A DNA stretch of 8,107 bases from NCBI GenBank assembly GCA_029781075.1, contig JAKOXJ010000010.1:1-8107 (forward strand). The letters run 5' to 3'. This document shows positions 4,932-8,107 of this stretch, one piece after another (within the stretch, counting starts at the first letter, position 1; every line of letters starts with the position of its first letter). Below the pieces are notes generated by a model that saw nothing but the letters and a program-made list of their open reading frames with translations, made no database searches and was not told the origin of the DNA. The position numbers were made by a program, and so were the translations under genes. This DNA is from a bacterium. GTDB lineage: Bacteria > Patescibacteriota > Saccharimonadia > Saccharimonadales > HK-STAS-PATE-42.

Positions 4932-5018
4932 GGGCGAGTGGCGGAATTGGTATACGCGACGGACTTAAAATCCGTTGAGAGCAATCTCGTGAGGGTTCAA
5001 GTCCCTCCTCGCCCACCA
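4932..5018 (+). tRNA. tRNA-Leu(UAA)
   Basis: A class II tRNA. The acceptor GGGCGAG (4932-4938) pairs perfectly with CTCGCCC (5008-5014), with discriminator A5015 and CCA 5016-5018. The anticodon stem ACGGA/TCCGT holds the loop CTTAAAA, with anticodon TAA at 4966-4968 reading UUA and UUG. The T-loop GGTTCAAGTCC is standard. It sits 13 bp after tRNA-Leu(GAG), so the two are very likely co-transcribed. It is convergent with argS, whose stop is 13 bp away. No intron is present, although tRNA-Leu(UAA) is a common site of group I introns in other bacteria. Confidence 0.97.
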
Positions 5019-5031
5019 TGGGATAGTGTGA

Positions 5032-6759
5032 CTACATCTTAGAGGGGATCTGTATGCCCAGTATTCCTAGGGAAGATTCTAGTGTTTTATAAATTAGTTT
5101 GAGGAGCCATACACGGGCTTCTTTTTCTTTATCTTCAGAGTTAATGATGTTAACTTCCTCATAATATCTATTTAGTTCTTTGGCTAGGTCAAAAGCATAG
5201 GTGGCCAGATGGTGGGGCTCATATTTATCGGCTGCTTTCTTGACTACTCCTGGGTATTGGGCAAGAGTTAGCAGAAGTCTGTCTTCTTTTATAAAATTAT
5301 AATCAGAGCTCAATTCTTGAGCCATAGCTACATCTTCTTGCAATTTCTCTAGGATGGACTTTATTCTCACTCCGGCGTACTGGACAAATGGCCCAGAGAA
5401 GCCCTGGAGACTAAACATCCTATCCCAGTCAAACAGAATATTTGTTTTTCTATCCTGGGCAAAGTCGTTGAACTTGATTGCTCCAACTGCTATTTTATGG
5501 ATATCCTCAAACCCTATGTCTCTGCCTTCAACTGTTTTAGTGGCGAACTCCATGGCTCGATCGATTAGGTCTCGGATATACATCGCCCCTTGCCTGGAGC
5601 TCATCTTTTGGCGCTTACCGTCTTCGTTGGTCTCTTGAATCTGCCCGAACCATGCGTGGAAGAGTTCAGTATCTTTTGCCCACCCTAGTTTTTTAGTTAG
5701 GGCGAATACTTGTTGGAAGTGGAAGCGTTGTTGTAGGTCTACCGAATAGATAATCTTCTCGGGGGTTTTATCATAGTTATTGAGCCTGTGCTCTATAGTT
5801 GCCAGATCAGTTGTGGCGTACAGGGCGGTGCCATCACTTTTTTCTAAGAGTATTGGAGTATCAATTCCAAATTCTTTGAGTGTGACTATCACTGACCCGT
5901 CATCTTGTCGTATAGCAATATCCTTATCGACCAGTTCCTGTGTAAGTTGCTTGGATCTTTTTAGGAAGAAAGATTCTCCTAGGTTTTCATCTGGGCGGAC
6001 GCCTAGTTCCTCTAGGATCTCAAACATGTGCTCCTGAGTGATTTGATTAAACTTTTTTTGATAATCTAGAGCCTCTGGGTCCTCCGCCTCTAGTTTTTTT
6101 AACCATGTTGAGACCTCTTCTTTTAACTTGGTGTTACCCGACTCTTCTTCTGATTTGAGGAGTTTTTTGGTCTCAGTATATACTCTCCCAAGTTCATAGG
6201 CACCACCTTCTTTAAGGGCTTCTTCTGAGCTTAGCAACTTAAACCCCACTACCCATATTCCGAATGGTGTGCCACTGTCCCCAAGGTGAGTGTCTCCTAC
6301 TACTGCGTATCCTAGCATCCGGTATAGATTTATTAATGACTGGCCTTGAAGAGTTGGTCGCAGATGACCTACACTGAAGGGCTTGGCCATATTGAGTCCC
6401 ACATAGTCTACGAAGACTAGCTCGTCGTTGCCTTCTTCTGACCCCCCGTATGTCTTATTAATAGTCAAGTCATGGTTAAGTGAGACTGCAAGTGTCCGGG
6501 GATTTAACCAGATATTCAAAAAGCCTCCAGCTGAAGCTGCTTTTTCTACCCATTCGAGTCCTAGCTCTTGTGAGAGTTTATTCGCTAGTTCTTTTGGGTT
6601 CTGACCAACTCTTTTGGCGACTCCAAAAAGTGGAACAGCCAAATGTGCCCCAGTCTTAGGATGGGCTTCGTTAATATCAAAGTCGTAGTGATCGCCAAGA
6701 ATATCTACTAGTTTAGCTTTAAGGTCTTTTGAAAATCTTTCTAAAAAGTAATCCGACAT
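5032..6759 (-). CDS. argS: Arginyl-tRNA synthetase
   Basis: Class I aminoacyl-tRNA synthetase (575 aa, normal length) that charges tRNA-Arg in the cytoplasm. The N-terminal additional domain covers about residues 1-100. The catalytic core begins at NMAKPFSVGHLRPTLQG (123-139), the signature region usually written NIAKPFHVGHLRST. The segment GDSGTPFG (160-167) matches the conserved GDWGTQFG, SDGTALYATTDLA (308-320) is typical, and the KMSK-like loop is KMSSRQG (385-391). The DALR anticodon-binding domain starts near PFVQYAGVRI (457-466), and the C-terminus IPSKM matches the usual ending. Oddities are Ser129 in place of the first His of the HIGH motif and Pro135 for Ser. ATG 6759 is favoured: its extended -10 lies 11 bases upstream, so the message is almost leaderless and has no Shine-Dalgarno. 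Confidence 0.96.
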   Translation of the reverse strand: MSDYFLERFSKDLKAKLVDILGDHYDFDINEAHPKTGAHLAVPLFGVAKRVGQNPKELANKLSQELGLEWVEKAASAGGFLNIWLNPRTLAVSLNHDLTINKTYGGSEEGNDELVFVDYVGLNMAKPFSVGHLRPTLQGQSLINLYRMLGYAVVGDTHLGDSGTPFGIWVVGFKLLSSEEALKEGGAYELGRVYTETKKLLKSEEESGNTKLKEEVSTWLKKLEAEDPEALDYQKKFNQITQEHMFEILEELGVRPDENLGESFFLKRSKQLTQELVDKDIAIRQDDGSVIVTLKEFGIDTPILLEKSDGTALYATTDLATIEHRLNNYDKTPEKIIYSVDLQQRFHFQQVFALTKKLGWAKDTELFHAWFGQIQETNEDGKRQKMSSRQGAMYIRDLIDRAMEFATKTVEGRDIGFEDIHKIAVGAIKFNDFAQDRKTNILFDWDRMFSLQGFSGPFVQYAGVRIKSILEKLQEDVAMAQELSSDYNFIKEDRLLLTLAQYPGVVKKAADKYEPHHLATYAFDLAKELNRYYEEVNIINSEDKEKEARVWLLKLIYKTLESSLGILGIQIPSKM

Positions 6760-6769
6760 GTCATTACTT

Positions 6770-6778
6770 AGTATAACA
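6770..6778 (-). promoter_or_regulatory. Extended -10 promoter of argS
   Basis: Minus-strand TGTTATACT; predicted start about 6763, leaving roughly 4 nt before the ATG. It shares a 106-bp divergent region with the 6866 gene, whose -10 lies only 41 bp away on the other strand. Confidence 0.5.
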
Positions 6779-6818
6779 GAGAAGAATGGTCTTGATGCTC
6801 TAAGATTTTGATTGTTGG

Positions 6819-6827
6819 TGGTATGAT
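6819..6827 (+). promoter_or_regulatory. Extended -10 promoter of the 6866 gene
   Basis: TGGTATGAT within GGTGGTATGAT; predicted start about 6834, giving a 32-nt leader that holds a Shine-Dalgarno. No clear -35 box. Confidence 0.5.
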
Positions 6828-6852
6828 TAACCTTAAGTTAAATTTTTAGTCA

Positions 6853-6857
6853 AAAGG
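6853..6857 (+). promoter_or_regulatory. Shine-Dalgarno of the 6866 gene
   Basis: AAAGG ending 8 nt before ATG 6866. It supports that start. Confidence 0.6.
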
Positions 6858-6865
6858 TAGATTTT

Positions 6866-7972
6866 ATGGGACCCGAGGGACAGCCACAAGCGCAAGAACA
6901 AGTACAGAGTCGGAAGCCAGTTGTAGAAGGTGCTGATCAGACTCCTAAGTCAAAAAAGAATAAGAAGTGGAAGGTTATAGTCGCGGCCGTGGCAACTATC
7001 TTATTGCTAGGTGGAATCACGGCAGCCATGGTAGTTAGGAGTATCTACAATAAGCCGGAGAATGTTCTGGCAATTGCCCTAGGTGATTTCCTACTTGATG
7101 GAGAAGATAAGAATTTCGATGCGAAAGTTAATATTGATCTGGCCGAAGCGACGATGGGCGTAAAGCAAGTTGCTATTACCGGTAATGTCCAGATGGTTGG
7201 TAAGACCACTCAGATTGACCTAAAGGTGGATGCGTCAATCATAAGTCTAAGTGGAGCTATACAATCTAATGAGAATGGGAATCTTTATGTAAAGATTGAT
7301 GACCTACCTTCTCTGGTCGCTACTGGGGCGGCATCAGCCTACGGATTAACTGCGGATCAAGCCTCCAAGGTAGCTGCTCTAGATGGTAAATGGATAGAGA
7401 TTAAGCCGGAAGATATCACTTCTTTAACTGGTCAGCAGGCTGAGACAAGCGCCTTTGATAAGTGTACAAATGCACTTTATGCGGCCATGGATAACGATAA
7501 ACTAGCCGATAAGGTAAATAGTGAGTATAAAAAGAATAAGTTTTTGGTAGTTAAGTCTGAAGAGACCGAGACCGTTAACGGTCAAGAATTATTAAAGATG
7601 GGGGTCGGTCTTGATAAGGATAGGCTTAATGCTTTTGCTGCAGAGATTAATAAGTCTGATGATGCTAAAAAGGTGCTAGATGCCTGTGGATTGAACGATG
7701 ACTCTTCAACCAGCGCTGATAGTGCAGGGACTGATTTAAAGGAAGGTAAGGTCACTGTTTGGGTAAACAGAAGTAAGAAAGAGTTGGTTAAACTAGAGGC
7801 CAGCGGTGATTCTTATAGTGCAGATAAGAAGGATGCAACATTGACTCTAACTATTGATGTAAAGAAGCCACAGGGAGAGATTAAGGCTCCATCTGATGCA
7901 GTCAATATTATGACGGTGCTACAGGAATTTGGTCTTGACCCAAGTACTTTAAGTGGGGCAACTGCTCAGTAG
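6866..7972 (+). CDS. Hypothetical membrane-anchored exported protein
   Basis: 368 residues; no family assigned with confidence. A Pro/Gln-rich cytoplasmic N-terminus (1-27) and a Lys stretch (KSKKNKK, 28-34) lead into one transmembrane helix (about 36-58). An exported region of about 300 residues follows. Its first half (about 64-150) alternates short strands in a pattern typical of curved-sheet lipoprotein folds such as LolA or LppX (fold guess only), followed by GKWIEIKPEDI (174-184). Cys200 and Cys274 are the only cysteines and could form a disulfide. A Ser/Asp/Thr-rich linker (278-290) joins a last strand-rich part with KVTVWVNRSKKELVKLEAS (295-313). The N-terminus has positive residues before the helix, so N-in topology is expected. 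It is a surface protein and may bind a hydrophobic or polymeric ligand; this is speculative. Confidence 0.85.
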   Translation: MGPEGQPQAQEQVQSRKPVVEGADQTPKSKKNKKWKVIVAAVATILLLGGITAAMVVRSIYNKPENVLAIALGDFLLDGEDKNFDAKVNIDLAEATMGVKQVAITGNVQMVGKTTQIDLKVDASIISLSGAIQSNENGNLYVKIDDLPSLVATGAASAYGLTADQASKVAALDGKWIEIKPEDITSLTGQQAETSAFDKCTNALYAAMDNDKLADKVNSEYKKNKFLVVKSEETETVNGQELLKMGVGLDKDRLNAFAAEINKSDDAKKVLDACGLNDDSSTSADSAGTDLKEGKVTVWVNRSKKELVKLEASGDSYSADKKDATLTLTIDVKKPQGEIKAPSDAVNIMTVLQEFGLDPSTLSGATAQ

Positions 7973-7990
7973 ATATCTACTTTTACAAAA

Positions 7991-8021
7991 TACCGCCAGC
8001 GAAATATTACCGCTGGTGGTA
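7991..8021 (+). terminator. Hairpin after the 6866 gene, overlapping the metG promoter
   Basis: An 11-bp stem, TACCGCCAGCG (7991-8001) with CGCTGGTGGTA (8011-8021), one G-U pair and a 9-nt loop, followed by T-rich TAATTGTTTT. It lies 18 bp after the stop codon. The 3' arm contains most of the metG extended -10. The T-tract is interrupted, so the strength is doubtful. Confidence 0.55.
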
Positions 8022-8025
8022 TAAT
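8017..8025 (+). promoter_or_regulatory. Extended -10 promoter of metG
   Basis: TGGTATAAT inside GGTGGTATAAT. Predicted start 8032-8034, at most 3 nt before the ATG at 8035, so the transcript should be leaderless. Confidence 0.55.
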
Positions 8026-8034
8026 TGTTTTCAG

Positions 8035-8107
8035 ATGATGAAATACTACATTACCACTACTATCCCATATGTTAACGGGGAGCTCCATTTGGGACATGCT
8101 CAGGAAT
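8035..8107 (+). CDS. metG: Methionyl-tRNA synthetase (3'-partial)
   Basis: Only the first 24 codons are in the window. They read MMKYYITTTIPYVNG followed by ELHLGHAQE, the N-terminal strand and HIGH-type motif (HLGH) of class I methionyl-tRNA synthetases, which charge initiator and elongator tRNA-Met. Related class I enzymes for Ile, Val and Leu have differently worded motifs (for example PPYANG or PYPSG before the HIGH box), which makes Met the best choice, though the evidence is short. Two ATG codons in tandem (8035 and 8038) could both start it. No Shine-Dalgarno is present; the extended -10 ends 10 bases before the first ATG, which favours leaderless initiation. Confidence 0.85.
   Translation, partial: MMKYYITTTIPYVNGELHLGHAQE

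Noticed and set aside
4802..4984. Minus-strand 60-codon frame across the tRNA-Leu genes
   Set aside because: It is fully antisense to two well-folded tRNAs; such frames are a known artefact of tRNA sequence and there is no ribosome binding site.
5354..6037. Plus-strand frames inside argS (5354-5638 and 5780-6037)
   Set aside because: They lie in antisense to conserved catalytic segments of the synthetase and have no recognisable protein features.

Overview
The window most likely comes from a candidate phyla radiation (Patescibacteria) genome, with Saccharibacteria/TM7 as the best guess. The reasons are indirect. Genes are compact, with a 4-bp overlap or gaps of a few bases. There is a tandem series of very small VirB2/TrbC-like pilin genes. 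The Mur ligase is MurE-like but short. The arginyl-tRNA synthetase has a divergent signature motif. Composition is moderately AT-rich. TGA acts as a real stop (646-648, inside an ATGA overlap with the next gene), so the TGA=Gly code of Gracilibacteria/Absconditabacteria does not apply here. Taxonomy is an inference; no rRNA is present.

Region 1 (1-2200, + strand) holds five consecutive pilin-like genes: one cut by the window edge, then 355, 645, 1173 and 1695. Each encodes two membrane helices joined by a short loop with a TSxG-type motif, and at least three carry an export signal and ectodomain cysteines. The first four look like one operon. The fifth has its own near-consensus promoter (1603-1630) inside the tail of the fourth, a 58-nt leader that can fold over its ribosome binding site, and a strong terminator (2174-2200). 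It may be the main, separately controlled pilin of a type IV secretion/conjugation-like apparatus whose other parts would lie upstream.

Region 2 (2201-4010) has a small minus-strand gene for a lysine-rich protein with one EF-hand/dockerin calcium loop. It shares the bidirectional terminator with the fifth pilin gene. Then come tRNA-Ser(GGA) and a convergent minus-strand MurE-like ligase.

Region 3 (3989-4150) is an intergenic stretch with three DnaA-box-like 9-mers in 63 bp around a perfect GTGATCAC palindrome. It separates the Mur ligase from a small membrane-anchored protein of unknown function (4151-4702).

Region 4 (4703-5018) has a strong promoter, an 84-nt structured leader or small RNA ending in a T6 tract, and two tRNA-Leu genes (GAG and UAA).

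Region 5 (5019-8107) has arginyl-tRNA synthetase (minus), a divergent membrane-anchored exported protein of unknown function (6866-7972), a hairpin overlapping the next promoter, and the first 73 bases of a methionyl-tRNA synthetase gene.

Two patterns run through the window. Every promoter I can place is an extended -10 type (TGN-TANNNT), several with the form GGTGGTATRAT. Genes whose -10 lies almost on the start codon (4151, argS, metG) have no Shine-Dalgarno and look leaderless, while genes with a leader of 30 nt or more (fifth pilin, EF-hand protein, 6866) do have one. No stretch longer than 300 bases lacks a gene. I see no insertion sequence, CRISPR array or rRNA.
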